A DNA stretch of 58,160 bases from Stentor coeruleus (taxonomy: Eukaryota; Ciliophora; Heterotrichea; Heterotrichida; Stentoridae): assembly GCA_001970955.1 (NCBI GenBank), contig MPUH01000393.1, positions 1 to 58,160 on the forward strand, given 5' to 3'. Every line of letters starts with the position of its first letter. The first letter of the stretch is position 1. Below, piece by piece: positions 23,092 to 34,309 of the stretch. A model generated the notes under the pieces. That model was not told the origin of the DNA and did not search any database. It saw only the letters and a program-made list of their open reading frames with translations. Made by a program: the position numbers and the translations under genes.

Positions 23092-23480
23092 TCAAGGTAT
23101 TATTGTATTGATTATGACATTAGGAAGGCGGGGGATTTGCTTTTTGTTCAGACTAAAGGTATAAGGCCAAATTTTATTCTTAAATTCACTTGCTATATAG
23201 TCAAACATATAATTAAACCTGTTGATGTTGATAAATTTAATACCCAACACTTTTTTAGCTTCAAGTATATTATTAACATCATTAAAATCCCTAAGATCAT
23301 TAGATTTATAAAGCCAAATGCATTATTTATAATATAATCAACAAGAAAGCTTATCTCAAATCTATAAGCTTAGCTGAACTCTCGTGCCTAGAAACTCATC
23401 TTCAAAAAAATTCAGTTCTAATTGGGACATAAAAAGTTTATTCAAATCTTTGAATCCTTTAAAAACTATATTTTATTACT
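23092..23480 (-). pseudogene. Possible LRR-like gene relic
   Basis: Minus-strand segments read like coding sequence in more than one frame: one frame gives FKDLNKLFMSQLELNFFEDE then a TAG; another, about 110 nt further on, gives NDLRDFNDVNNILEAKK and continues for roughly 60 codons to TGA at 23092-23094. No 15- or 16-nt intron joins them. The Leu/Asn spacing is LRR-like and resembles the relic at the right end of the window. Probably a decayed gene copy; chance is not excluded. Confidence 0.3.
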
Positions 23481-23637
23481 TTTATTTTTTTTTGTTAAAA
23501 GATCTCCTGAAGATATCTTAAAAATATCTTAACCAAGTGATTTTTTTCTCGAATAATTGTCTTAGAAAAAAGTAATCTTTGAATTTAAACTTTCATTTGA
23601 AAATATGTCTTAAACAATGGTTATAATAATAACTAAT

Positions 23638-23742
23638 GGCATAGAATCAGCTTGGGCAGCCACTGTTGTCACAGCCTAAAACTATGCTAGAGTCTTGGCA
23701 TGCAGACACCTGGAGACAATGTTAACAGGTCACAAACATGCC
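23638..23742. ncRNA. Candidate structured RNA: twin stem-loop
   Basis: A GC-richer island in AT-rich DNA folds into two successive hairpins. Hairpin 1: TGGCATAG (23637-23644) pairs with CTATGCTA (23682-23689), then an internal loop, then TTGGGC (23652-23657) with GCCTAA (23674-23679). Hairpin 2: GGCATG (23697-23702) pairs with CATGCC (23737-23742), then an internal loop, then ACCTG (23708-23712) with CAGGT (23726-23730). Lower stem, loop and upper stem twice, with a short hinge, is the layout of an H/ACA guide RNA. I cannot find exact H (ANANNA) or ACA boxes on either strand, so class and strand are open. Confidence 0.4.
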
Positions 23743-23964
23743 TATATTTCTTTCATAAATAACATTCAAAGTTTATTTAGCCTAAAACTGAAATTGTTAT
23801 AAAAAATATAACACCTATTTTAAACCCTTATGCCTGCAAATACCTCAGCTTTAATTTTAAAGAACTATTTAAATCCTATAACATAAGTCAAAACTCATAA
23901 TAAAAAAAAACTTTTTATTTTATCTTGTATAATCAGTCTAATATCCACATAGAATTACCGATAT

Positions 23965-24459
23965 ATGAAAACAATGGACATCAAAGAATTAATAGACTGT
24001 CTTGGGCACTTAGGAGCTCCTCTTCACAAAAGTACTACCCTTCATCGACCATTTTTGAATACCTTAGAAGAAACAAGCGCAAAAATCCAAAGACTTCAAC
24101 AAACACTATCAAGTCTCACCGATTCAACAAGTTCAGCAGAAATCCAATGCTATGAAAGATACGTTTCGAGTATTTCCAACAATATAATCAAAGAAAACAC
24201 AACTCTCGTTATGAATTTGTTAAAAATTTTGCAGCAAAAGATAAAAAGTTATGCGAAAACTGCATATAACAGTACACCTGAAAGCCATAATGAAAAACTA
24301 GTTAAAGTCATTCAAATATGTAAAAGGATTGAAAATGATATGTCCATAAAAAAGACCTATTTATCAATGGATGAAGAGTTTTGGAGGATCCTTTATCGTA
24401 TTATAAAATATGAACAGATACTTAGAGCTCGATATCTTGTGTATAATAATAATATATAA
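23965..24459 (+). CDS. Hypothetical helical protein
   Basis: Single exon, 164 residues, stop TAA. Starts MKTMDIKELIDCLGHLGAPL; a second Met at residue 4 could be the true start. The protein is almost entirely helical by composition (TLEETSAKIQRLQQTLSSL, then KIKSYAKTAYN, then FWRILYRIIKYEQILRARYL). No domain recognised. Length and helicity would fit a small subunit of a larger assembly, but that is speculation. Confidence 0.6.
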   Translation: MKTMDIKELIDCLGHLGAPLHKSTTLHRPFLNTLEETSAKIQRLQQTLSSLTDSTSSAEIQCYERYVSSISNNIIKENTTLVMNLLKILQQKIKSYAKTAYNSTPESHNEKLVKVIQICKRIENDMSIKKTYLSMDEEFWRILYRIIKYEQILRARYLVYNNNI

Positions 24460-25250
24460 AACTTATAATTATTTATTATAATGATTATTAATAGAATAAA
24501 AATTTTTAAGTTTAAATATTGGGGATTTTAAATAGATCATATAAGGATAGTTTTATTTGGTATTTTTTTTTCTTTTGTGGTACTTGAAATTTTATAGATA
24601 CGAGCCTAAGGCTTGTGTGATTTGAAAATAGACTCAATATTTGGGGAAATATATTGTAAAGAAAGGTCTGGTAAATACTTTAAAACGCTAGTTTCTTGGG
24701 GTTTTAGAGTATAAGAGGTCTATGAGATTGGAAAGAAAAATTATCAAAGGTTTAGTGTTAGATTTCAAGTTAAACATAGTTTCGAGATTTATATTATTTT
24801 CTATAATATGCACTATATGCTATATCAAAACTAGATCTTAGCATTTCATCATATCCTAAAAAGTAAAAACTTTGGACAATAATTTTTGACAGTAACATGA
24901 TAACTCCAAAGAGTTCCACTGATTTTAAAACATTCATTTATACTCTTCAATTTAATTGGCTCATCAGTATCCAAAGAAACTAATAATTTTTACAATCCTA
25001 ATCTCATAATTTATCATAAAACTTCTTTACCATAGCAATTCCAATCAAAATAAAATTTTTCACATAATACAACATATCATCATATAAATTTTCCAATCTT
25101 AAACCATCATATAATCCTCATTAATTTATCAAATATAAAATTCCTATACAATCAAAGTGTATTTCACACAAAAAAAATCTTCTCCAAATCTTCCAATCTA
25201 ATCCCACAAATTTTCCTCCCAAAACTAAATCAAATCTAACCTATATAAAA
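24460..25250. other. Intergenic, tandem plus genes
   Basis: G/T-rich to about 24760, then C/A-rich from about 24900. Contains a perfect short palindrome AGCCTAAGGCT near 24605. No gene seen. Confidence 0.55.
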
Positions 25251-26015
25251 ATGAAGCCCACCATCAAAACCCAACGTATCGAAAAGTGCCAAGTTGCTGA
25301 AATCCTAAGCGAGCCTAAAAGACTAACTGATATAAACTACGAGAAAAAGAATCATACTCAACTCAAACAAGCTCAGACTGAAAACCGGAAAAAAAAAGAA
25401 GAACTCGAATCGCGGCCTCCAAAAGAGCCATTTAAAATCAAAAGATTCCAAAACATTGAAAGTGTCGTTTATAAAAACCCAGAAGAAGTCAAAAAACCCA
25501 AACAAGTCAAAGAAAGATCAAATAGCGCTAATCAACCAATAATCGTAACTTATAATCCTGATGATGAAGGACAGGCTGGTAATAAAAAACCTGATAATAA
25601 ACGTGATTATGTTACTCAAAATGCTAAAGCTGCAATAGCTCAAGCTCCAAACAAACTCCAACAAGTTCAAGTAGAAAACACGAAAACTTTAAATCCAAGT
25701 TATGGGAAAGTACCTCAATATATTGAAGATTATAAAGCTAAAAGAGAAGAACAAGTTGAAAAAAAAAAACAGGATGAAGAACAAGCTAAATGTCCACCTG
25801 GTATGAAACTTATGCCTGAAAATGAAAGAATTGAAACATTAGCGATACTTCATAAAGGTAAAGATGATGTATGGCAAACTATTAATAGATTACCAATTGC
25901 TAGTAATACATTAGCTATACAGAAAAAAAGATCTGAATGTGAAGCTAAACTTATTGAATTGGAGAATGCGATTAAGACATTTTCAAGACAGAAAGTTTAT
26001 GTTGCCTTTAGTTAG
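25251..26015 (+). CDS. ENKUR: Enkurin, ciliary microtubule inner protein
   Basis: Single exon, 254 residues, ATG 25251, stop TAG. The C-terminal ~100 residues are an enkurin domain: YGKVPQYIEDYKAKREEQVE, then PPGMKLMPENERIETLAIL and LPIASNTLAIQKKRSECEAK followed by LENAIKTFSRQKVYV, the family's characteristic end. The N-terminal part is basic and low complexity with KEPFKIKRF and a Pro-rich KKPKQVKERSNSANQP region. Enkurin is a conserved protein inside the axonemal doublet microtubule (B-tubule). That fits a cell covered with motile cilia. Strong assignment. Confidence 0.88.
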   Translation: MKPTIKTQRIEKCQVAEILSEPKRLTDINYEKKNHTQLKQAQTENRKKKEELESRPPKEPFKIKRFQNIESVVYKNPEEVKKPKQVKERSNSANQPIIVTYNPDDEGQAGNKKPDNKRDYVTQNAKAAIAQAPNKLQQVQVENTKTLNPSYGKVPQYIEDYKAKREEQVEKKKQDEEQAKCPPGMKLMPENERIETLAILHKGKDDVWQTINRLPIASNTLAIQKKRSECEAKLIELENAIKTFSRQKVYVAFS

Positions 26016-26290
26016 TAAATGAGTAACTTTTAAGTGAGATGTAAAGGGTTTGGAAGAAAATATTAGAGAAAAAAGATACAGGTTTAGGTAAAAATTGTAT
26101 AAGGGTTAAAGAATTTAAGATTTTATTTTTTTAGGTTTGAAGTAATGTTTAAGTGTGGTTTATGTTTAAAATAAGATTTTTTTTATGTGTCAATTTATAA
26201 AATAAATCTTATTATTCCACTTTAAACTTTAATCAAAAAACTTAAATTTATATCAAAAACCCTGTTCTTTATCTTCTAAAACATTATATA

Positions 26291-27478
26291 ATGGACAAAA
26301 AGGCAATCTCAGTTATCACAGAAAATCTTGCAGTAAGAGAAATCTCTGACAGCGCAGTAGACACGTTAATAAACGACGCAGAACTTAAGATCCGTCAAAT
26401 AATCGCCTTAGCCCAAACCTTTATGAAACGTAGTCACCGTAAAGTTCTTGAATGTAAAGATATCAAGCGAGCAATGAAAACTCTTAACCTTGACGTAAAA
26501 CAAATATAGAACATCTATGGTTTCCCAAGTAGTCGTCCTTTAGTCTATAAACGTATACCAGGTGATGATGATGCTTGGTACTTAGAAGATACAGAAATCC
26601 TCATAAGTGACTTTTTATCATCAAAAGTTTGCTTCCCTGAAAACTACACTTTACATACCCACTGGCTAGCAATAGGTGGCAAAGTTCCAAATATCCCAGA
26701 AAATGAAGGTGAAGAAATCGAAGATATCACAAACGAAAGAGTTGCTGAAGCTGATGTGGATATAAATCATCAATTATCATTAGAACAACAAATATACTAC
26801 AACTCTGTATTAGAAACTTTAAACACTGGTAAAAGAATTGACCCAATTCTCGAGTCTTTAAACTCAGATTCTAGTCTGACAAAGCTTATCCCATATATAA
26901 GTCGAAGTATGTTTAATATGATTCTTGAATGTGATTCATTAGAAATTTTAGATAGAGGGGTAAAAATCCTTGGGTCACTATCTTTAAACAAGTATTTAAA
27001 CTTAGAACCATATTTACATCAAATAATGCCTGCTCTTTTATCAGGACTTATGCGTGGGGATTTGATTCAAGAAGGTCATTGGGTGTTTAGAAAAAACACA
27101 GCTCTTATTGTTGCTAGAGTTTGTGACCATTTTAGCGATTATTATGAAGATTTAAAGGCTAGGGTATTGAAATTGTATGTGAAAGTACTTGAAGATATAC
27201 AAAAACCATCAGTTAGTCATTATGCGGCTATACAAGGAATTAATGCTTTTGGGGATTTGTGTATAAAAAACCTTCTTTTGCCTTTGTTAGGGAATTATTT
27301 TAAGCAAATATTAGAGAAAAAACTAGCTAGTAATGAGGCTATTGAGTGGAATATGTGTAAAGCTGCTATTATTGTAAGGATTATATAGGAAGGATGTAGA
27401 GTATTGATAAAAGCAAACCCTGAGTATTATAAAGAGATGTGTGAGTTGCTTGGGGAAGAACTTATTGAATTAGATTAA
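26291..27478 (+). CDS. TAF6: TFIID/SAGA subunit TAF6
   Basis: Three exons: 26291-26494, 26510-27373 and 27389-27478, with 15-nt introns 26495-26509 (GTAAAACAAATATAG) and 27374-27388 (GTAAGGATTATATAG), both phase 0 and both holding TAG. Spliced product is 385 residues, stop TAA. Residues 1-68 are a histone fold (LAVREISDSAVDTLINDAEL, then RKVLECKDIKRAMKTLNLD), after which NIYGF and LHTHWLAIGGKVPNIPEN match TAF6. The rest is the HEAT-repeat domain. TAF6 pairs with TAF9 in TFIID. The stop lies 2 bp from the stop of the convergent RPB10 gene. Confidence 0.92.
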
Positions 27479-27480
27479 GA

Positions 27481-27696
27481 CTAAGATGTTGAACTTCTGT
27501 CTAGGATGTTGTAGTTTAAGAGCTTTTCTATAAGATCGACATGTGTCAGCAGCATTCTTCTGCAGCAAAAACGCTTGAGGTTGAGTTTGTCTAAGGCTTC
27601 ACCTTCAGTAACGTCCTGCTCAAGGAGTTTTAGATATTTCTCCCACTTGTTGCCAACAACTTTGCCACAGGTAAAACACCGAACGGGAATAATCAT
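27481..27696 (-). CDS. RPB10: RNA polymerase subunit RPB10 (RPABC5)
   Basis: Single exon, 71 residues, ATG 27694-27696, stop TAG. Starts [20 protein letters not shown], the invariant N-terminus of the zinc-binding subunit shared by RNA polymerases I, II and III. The second zinc pair is in [16 protein letters not shown]. Length is close to the usual 65-70; the last few residues (LDRSSTS) are extra. An open frame extends upstream but has no ATG, so the start is firm. It converges on TAF6 with only two bases (27479-27480) between stop codons. Confidence 0.95.
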   Translation of the reverse strand: MIIPVRCFTCGKVVGNKWEKYLKLLEQDVTEGEALDKLNLKRFCCRRMLLTHVDLIEKLLNYNILDRSSTS

Positions 27697-28517
27697 TATA
27701 AATGGCTTTGATATGTGAATCTTTTGCAACTAGAAAAAGACTGGATTATATGAAAAAAATAAAACAGATGATGATTAATATATAAGGTTTATGATTTAGT
27801 TTAGGATGTTAAACTTTTAGACTATGATAGGATTTTTTATGTGAAAAAAAATATTAAGTTGGGATTGAAAGTTTTAATTTATTACATGGGAAAGATTATG
27901 AAATTTTTATAGNTACATGGGAAAGATTATGAAATTTTTATAGTGATTTTAGTTTATGTTAGTGTTTTTATTTGAATATAGTATTAGTTTAAATAATTTT
28001 AACACTACGACATTAAGATAGTGTTNGTGATTTTAGTTTATGTTAGTGTTTTTATTTGAATATAGTATTAGTTTAAATAATTTTAACACTTTTTATTACG
28101 ACATTAAGATAGTGTTTTTTTATATATATTTCCTGAAAATTAATTTCAAAATAATAGCTTTTAATAGTTCATCACAAAAATCATTCATAACTAAGTATAA
28201 GCAGATAAAAACATATAGTTTTACAATACTCATATTATGTAAAATATTATTAAATCCAAAATCTTTAGCCTACACTCAACCACAAATACGTATTTATCTT
28301 TAAAACCTATGCTGGAAAAAAATACTGCCAAATTCAACCTTATAAGAAAAAAACATAAAAGTCTATATCTTCTATTCTATGAAAGAAATCTATGGCAAAA
28401 AAACACATAAAATCCACAAATTTATAATTAAAACAATTCCTTTAATCATAAAAAATCCTCATATTCTTCAAATAAAATCATAACCTTATTTAATTATAAA
28501 AACCTATCTTACTTAAC
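27697..28517. other. Intergenic with two assembly joins
   Basis: N 27913 is flanked by a 30-bp duplication (27883-27912 and 27914-27943). N 28026 is flanked by near-copies of about 80 bp differing by a short indel. From 28300 the sequence is C/A-rich, the downstream flank of the minus mannosidase gene. The frame at 28040-28303 is not called. Confidence 0.6.
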
Positions 28518-31403
28518 CTAAGCTTTTTTCAGCTCTTTATTTTCTCTCAATCTAAAAACCTTCCTGACTTTTTTCATCACTGCAAAAAAAACTAAAAAAC
28601 AAGCTAAACAAGCACCAAAGCACAAAATAAAAAAATACAACTTTTCATCATCATCATCATATTCAACAATTTTCTCAATCATAATATCTTGTCTCATTAC
28701 CCCAAATGCTTTAACTTTATAAGTCTTCAACTCAAATGGTTTTATCCCATCTACAAAATCCTTATCAGGATAATCTAAAACATTTTTTCCACTATTATTA
28801 TAAGTCTTAAATTCAATAAATCCTTTTTCTAACAAAACTTTTGGGTTATATAATGGAAGTCCTCCAGCATTGATTTCTTCAAAGTTTTCAATAAATTCGA
28901 TTTTTATAGGATAATTGCATATATTTAATATACGGAAAATATAAAAATTATTCCTTGAGACTAGACTGGATAAATATCCACAAGTATTTTCATTTAGAAA
29001 AATGTGACTATTTTTGTAATTATAAGGTGTTATATAATCAGATGATTGTTTATAATTTGTTGTTAATGAGTTGTTAGACATACTGAAGAGGAGGATTGGT
29101 GAGGATCGATGTTCAATGAAATGTTTCCAGATGTTGTGATAGTTTAGATTTGAGAAACCTATAAGCCATTCATGTTCAACTGGGTATTTATCCCCTGCAT
29201 ATTCTCCAACACCAAATCCATCATCATAGCTGGGATGTCTATGCAAGTTAATCTCAAAAACATTCTCATACGGCATTCCAGCTCCAACTGCAAAAGTTGG
29301 AATGACATACATAAATTGTTTGTTTAAATCAACAATCAACCCTCCAGTAATAGGATAATAATTATGTCCAGTTTTATTCACAGTATTATGCTCAAAATAT
29401 CTTTTCTGAATATTCGCAGTATTAAAAGTATAAAACCAGCCAGTCCGATCATAAATTTGATAGAATCTATAAAAAATATCAGTATCCCTTTCCGCATAAA
29501 CATAAAACTTCATAACAAAATTATCAGAAATTTTATCAACAATAATTCTCTGAATAAAAATCTCTTGTTTATAACTAAACTCAGACTCAGCAATATCAAC
29601 CACAGAACCTTTAAAACAATTATATCTTATTAACCTGCCAATAATTTCAGCTGGTTCCTAAATACTTTATACTGTTTGTGTAAATGAATAATATCCACTC
29701 ATATAACTATTATACCTAACAATCCTCCCAGCAATAAAATACTCATTTTTACCTTTTTTTAAACTTGTAAGTAATCCTCTATCTAATCCTAAACCAATAA
29801 ACTCATTTCCAATTTCCTGATCTTTAGTTTTATTTGATATTTCACTACATCCATTACACATATATGTATATTCTTCTATAAACAAAGTCTTAACTTCTAA
29901 TCCTTTTAATCTACAAACAAAATAAACCTTATAATTTCCTATAAAAGGTACAACTTGAGTCTTAAAAACAACACCATTTGTATCAAAAACCTTAACAAAC
30001 TTACCCCAAGTCTCAAAAGATAATGTTTTAACTACAGACCAATTAATCGGGTTAATAGCAAATACAACTTTATAAGGAATAACAACATCTCCAGTATCTT
30101 TTTTATATTCTAATCTCATAATATCATTGATTATATAACCAATTTCATCAAAAAACATCCTAATATCCTTATCTAACCTTATAATATAATCCTCATAAAC
30201 AAATTCTCTCATAGTCCCAGTAATCGCATCATGATGTGTTCCAAGATTTATTTCATAAGCCATAATTTTCTCGTTTTTCCAACTTGTTTTAATTATTTCC
30301 CCAAATCTGACGATTTTTTGCCCATCGTAAATCATTTTTTTTATATAAGGTTTTGTTGAATAAAACCCAGTCCAAGCCTTCCACCAATATCTTGGTTTAT
30401 TTCTAAAACCAGGAGAAACTAAAGGTAAAATATCCCCACTATATACTTGAAATGTTGTATTTGTAGATAAAACAGCATCAAAATATTCAGATGCAGTTGA
30501 AAGTTTTATAGTGAAATTTGTACTGAGTTCTGAGATTTTTGATAATAAGTCAATGAAATCAAAGGTGAAATTCTTGTCTGTGAAGTAAAAATCAGCGCCA
30601 ATAAGCATAAGATGATGGGAGGTTTTGTATTTATATGATGAGGAGTTGACGTATTTTTCTATTTCTTGAATGCTTTGTGGATGTTACCAGTTATAAACTC
30701 CGGTGTCGTTTGCTGGAAGTTGACCATAGCATTGTTTTTCCCAAGGAAGCTGGGTTAGGAAGCCTGGGGAGTAGTAGTGGTCATTAAGGACGTGGGTGAA
30801 AATCCCAGTTTTCGACCCTAGACCTTGGGTTTTCCATATAAACTCTAAGTTTGAAGAGTTTTGGAGCTGAATCTTTATATAAAATACCCTAAAACTGTCT
30901 TCGATTCTTGAAAAAACTAAAACTTCCAGACCCATTTTTTCAAATAAAGCTGGGGTTATACTAGAATGCCCAAATGGATCCATTTGCCAGCCGATTTTCA
31001 CTTTTTCTACACCTAATTCTCTGGATATATACTCAAAACCTGCTTCTGTTTGTCTTAAAGCCATTTCAAAGTCTACAGTTGCCTCATCGTGTTGTACCCA
31101 ACCACCACCGACTATTTCAAATTGTTTTTTTTGGATTGAAGATATTACTTGAGGCTTTCTTTCAGGATATTCTTGTAAGTAACGAGCTAAAAAATACACT
31201 TCGGCCCATACAAATTTTGCATCAGGACGAGATATTATTAGGTCTAACATGTTATTTAGAGTTTGCTTGACTTGATTTTCGTAATACCAATCTACTGTTT
31301 CTAACCAACCTGCATCATTATGAGAATGACAAACTAGGTAAACGGTTGTTTGGCTTTCGACTTGGGATATTAGGGATATGGACAGAAGGAATAGAAGGAA
31401 CAT
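28518..31403 (-). CDS. GH38 alpha-mannosidase with C-terminal membrane span (copy 1)
   Basis: Exons on the minus strand: 31403-30888, 30872-30688, 30672-29673 and 29657-28518, separated by 15-nt introns at 30873-30887, 30673-30687 and 29658-29672. Product 946 residues, stop TAG. Signal peptide MFLLFLLSISLISQVES. Catalytic GH38 motifs: HSHNDAGW (zinc ligands), GWQMDPFGHS (nucleophile Asp) and HHDAITGT (zinc His). The later domains have EHEWLIGFSNLNYHN. A C-terminal hydrophobic span (FFILCFGACLACFLVFFAVM) with a basic tail makes it a type I membrane protein, unlike the soluble lysosomal enzymes it otherwise resembles. It should trim alpha-mannose from glycans in the endolysosomal or food-vacuole system. 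Confidence 0.9.
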
Positions 31404-32164
31404 TTTTATTATGAGGAATTTCACGTATAGAAAAGAAGATAAGGTTTTAGACTTGGTGGGAGGATGCTTAAAGTTTGTAATTTATAGGAAATAGGAAGAT
31501 TTTTTAAGTTATGGTGATTTTGATATTTTGTTGGGTTTAGAATTATTAATTTTTTTAAGATTTTGCATGGTTTATGGTTTGTTTTGGGCTTGTTGGAAAT
31601 AATGGCAAAAAGATTTAATTGGATTTTTTGGTTTATTTCAGAATGATTTTCTAAGATATAATATTATACAAAAGTATATTTCTTTTTGTGGGTTCTAATG
31701 CATGTATATAATCATCCTATATGCGATAATTCCTAATTGATTGATAATCATCCTATCATCCATAAAACTCAAAAACACAAGCATTTTTCTTCCTCTCTAA
31801 TGAATTCTTAATAATATCTTATTCTATCTAAATTTCAATCCTATTAAAGTCTCACTAATAAAACTAACCTTTAACCAAATCCCTATATCTTTCCTTAATC
31901 TCAATAAATACCCATATCTTAAACCTAAAAACCTTAATCTTTACAAGATCCATAAAAAATCCGTAAATCCTTATCTAATTTCCAATAATATCATAAAATT
32001 CTCTTCAAAAAACAAATTCTCCATTAGCATCATCTACCATAATAAAATACATAAAATTCCTTCCTCAAACATACTTCCAAATTTTCTGAATTAAAGTGTC
32101 GCAAATCAAAAAAGCCCTTAAAGTCCTTAACAAAATTCTAAATAATCAATAATTGTTATAAAAA
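31404..32164. other. Divergent promoter region with skew flip
   Basis: Between starts of GH38 copy 1 (minus) and an unknown plus gene. Plus strand is G/T-rich to about 31690 and C/A-rich afterwards, a clean flip between the two promoters. No other gene seen. Confidence 0.6.
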
Positions 32165-34060
32165 ATGATAGGAAAACTAGAAACCACTAAACTCTCTGAG
32201 ATAAGCGAGCTTAAAGAAGCTGTCAAAGATTACAAAAGCGCACTAAAACACGCTAAATCTTTACAAAGCTTAAAAAACTGTTATCAAAGCTTTAAAAAGC
32301 AGCAAAAAATCCGTGCTAAAAAAAATCAAGAAAAACTGTGTAGTAAAATCTCTAATTTAATCCAGTCTGACTTGAAAACTATAGAGAATTTTCAATTTTT
32401 CCCAATGCTTATATCTTTAAAGCAATCTAAAATCCCTTTACGTATTCCTTTAACTTTGTATAATACAGGTAAAGATTACTACTTAATAAAAAGTGAAGGT
32501 TTTATTAATATACAAACAGGACTTGAAACTGTTGGGAAATTTCTTAAAGACTTACCTGGTATTTCGTGTATGCCGATATGTTTATTTAAACCGCAAGATG
32601 GGAAAATCAAATTGTTTTGCAATCTTTCTATATTAAGGAATTATATTCATGATCATTCATCAGATAAAGGGTATTATCAGCATTTTGTTCACCCAACTGG
32701 TACAAATGCTTCAGTTCTTGTTGTCCATGCTAAACTGAATTCTTATACAATGGCTTATGTTGTAAAAAACACTACTGAAATCCCAAAAAAGGACCGGGCG
32801 CTATTCGAAAAACAGAAATCACTGATTTCAAATCCTGGATGCGAGAAAATAATATCAGTATTTCTTCAGGATAACATTTCCAAACACGAACTCATGCCTA
32901 AAGTTGCCCGTCAGTTAACATTCGAATTCCCAACCTTAGACAGTTCATCAGTAGCCCATTTAGATTACCCTCCTCATATAAAAAATAAAAAATTCCGAAG
33001 TTTAATTCAAAGAATCCAAACTATAGACCATTATCGTAATACTTATGGTAATACATCTCCTCATTTTTCCCAAAACTTAAATGAAATGTATCTAGTAAAC
33101 TTAAGAAAAATTAATCTCCTCTCAGCTTATCTTTTAAAAACAACAGTACCAAGTATAGAAAATATGACTAGAACAATATATCATATATTATCAGAATATA
33201 TACGTAAAGAATATTTCAGAGAAATCTTAGAAATAACGTTAATTTATATAAGAGAAAAAGATAAAGGGTGGACTTTTCTTAGTGTTGATAAAATTAAATG
33301 CTCAGAGTCTTTAGATTTTGAAGAAGTCCAGATGGATTTGCCGTTAAGAGATCGCCCGTCTAGTATTTTTATCCAAGATTTTAGCATGATTTTAAATGCT
33401 TCTATTATAGCTAATACTGATTTAAGCCCTGAGAAAATTGATAGTTATGAAGAGGTTATAAAAATTAGACAATTCAACCATTTAAAAGCTAAGTCATGTT
33501 TTCAGACACATAATATTGATAATCATATAAACCTTGATGATAAAGCTACTAAACAGATAAATAATGCTGTTTATAGCTGTGATACAATGAAATTCAAAGC
33601 TAGAATGGCAAAGTGTGGAGGGAAAACTTTAGATAAAAAATATGAGGCTTTAAGTTTTTGGAAAGAGTTTTCGATTAAAGTGCAACGGGAGATTGTGAGA
33701 AGTTCAATTGCAAGATATTTTGTTGGATTTACTAATGAAAAGTTTTATTCTGTTAGCAGATATTTTTTTAAAGTGTTTTCTTCAGATATTGATGTTAGGA
33801 CTAAGAAGAAACTTAAAGCTATACATATGGAAGCTATGATTAGTGATGAGGATTTTGATGTGATGAAAGGTATTTATATGACTGCTTTAGAAGATTTTAA
33901 TATTGAGATTGAAGATATGAAATTTATTGCTATGAGCTTTGAAAGTACTAGATGTTTGATTGTAAGTGAGGNTTTTAATATTGAGATTGAAGATATGAAA
34001 TTTATTGCTATGAGCTTTGAAAGTACTAGATGTTTGATTGTAAGTGAGGATAATAATTAA
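32165..34060 (+). CDS. Large protein of unknown function
   Basis: Single exon, ATG 32165, stop TAA. About 605 residues after deletion of the 78-bp assembly duplication at N 33972. The N-terminus is a Lys-rich helix (ELKEAVKDYKSALKHAKSLQ). The middle is mixed alpha/beta (PMLISLKQSKIPLRIPLTLY, then FLKDLPGISCMPICLF). The last ~110 residues (REIVRSSIARYFVGF, then KLKAIHMEAMISDEDFDVM) have the helix spacing of a truncated-globin or similar all-helical fold, which is only a weak resemblance. It lies between the two mannosidase copies on the opposite strand. No family assigned. Confidence 0.6.
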   Translation: MIGKLETTKLSEISELKEAVKDYKSALKHAKSLQSLKNCYQSFKKQQKIRAKKNQEKLCSKISNLIQSDLKTIENFQFFPMLISLKQSKIPLRIPLTLYNTGKDYYLIKSEGFINIQTGLETVGKFLKDLPGISCMPICLFKPQDGKIKLFCNLSILRNYIHDHSSDKGYYQHFVHPTGTNASVLVVHAKLNSYTMAYVVKNTTEIPKKDRALFEKQKSLISNPGCEKIISVFLQDNISKHELMPKVARQLTFEFPTLDSSSVAHLDYPPHIKNKKFRSLIQRIQTIDHYRNTYGNTSPHFSQNLNEMYLVNLRKINLLSAYLLKTTVPSIENMTRTIYHILSEYIRKEYFREILEITLIYIREKDKGWTFLSVDKIKCSESLDFEEVQMDLPLRDRPSSIFIQDFSMILNASIIANTDLSPEKIDSYEEVIKIRQFNHLKAKSCFQTHNIDNHINLDDKATKQINNAVYSCDTMKFKARMAKCGGKTLDKKYEALSFWKEFSIKVQREIVRSSIARYFVGFTNEKFYSVSRYFFKVFSSDIDVRTKKKLKAIHMEAMISDEDFDVMKGIYMTALEDFNIEIEDMKFIAMSFESTRCLIVSEXFNIEIEDMKFIAMSFESTRCLIVSEDNN

Positions 34061-34309
34061 GATAAAGATTTTTAAAGATGGAAAGTTTTAGTTTTTTTTT
34101 AAGGTTGTAGGGTTTAGAAGATTTTTAGAGGATTTGGGAGTTTATTGTGAGGTTTTATGTGAGAATAGAATTTTTAGCNGATAATAATTAAGATAAAGAT
34201 TTTTAAAGATGGAAAGTTTTAGTTTTTTTTTAAGGTTGTAGGGATTAGAAGATTTTTAGAGGATTTGGGAGTTTATTGTGAGGTTTTATGTGAGAATAGA
34301 ATTTTTAGC
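33895..34309. repeat. Assembly duplications around N 33972 and N 34179
   Basis: 33895-33971 equals 33973-34049 (77 bp), and 34049-34178 equals 34180-34309 (130 bp, one mismatch). Each pair flanks a single N. The first lies in the 3' end of the unknown gene and stays in frame; the second is in its 3' flank. Confidence 0.88.

Noticed and set aside
23071-23337. Plus-strand 88-codon frame
   Set aside because: The opposite strand reads more like coding (LRR-like relic).
26495-27388. TAG codons in TAF6 as reassigned Gln
   Set aside because: Both lie at the end of 15-nt GTAA...TAG introns whose removal restores the TAF6 consensus.
28040-28303. Plus-strand 87-codon frame
   Set aside because: Overlaps an assembly duplication and has low-complexity composition.
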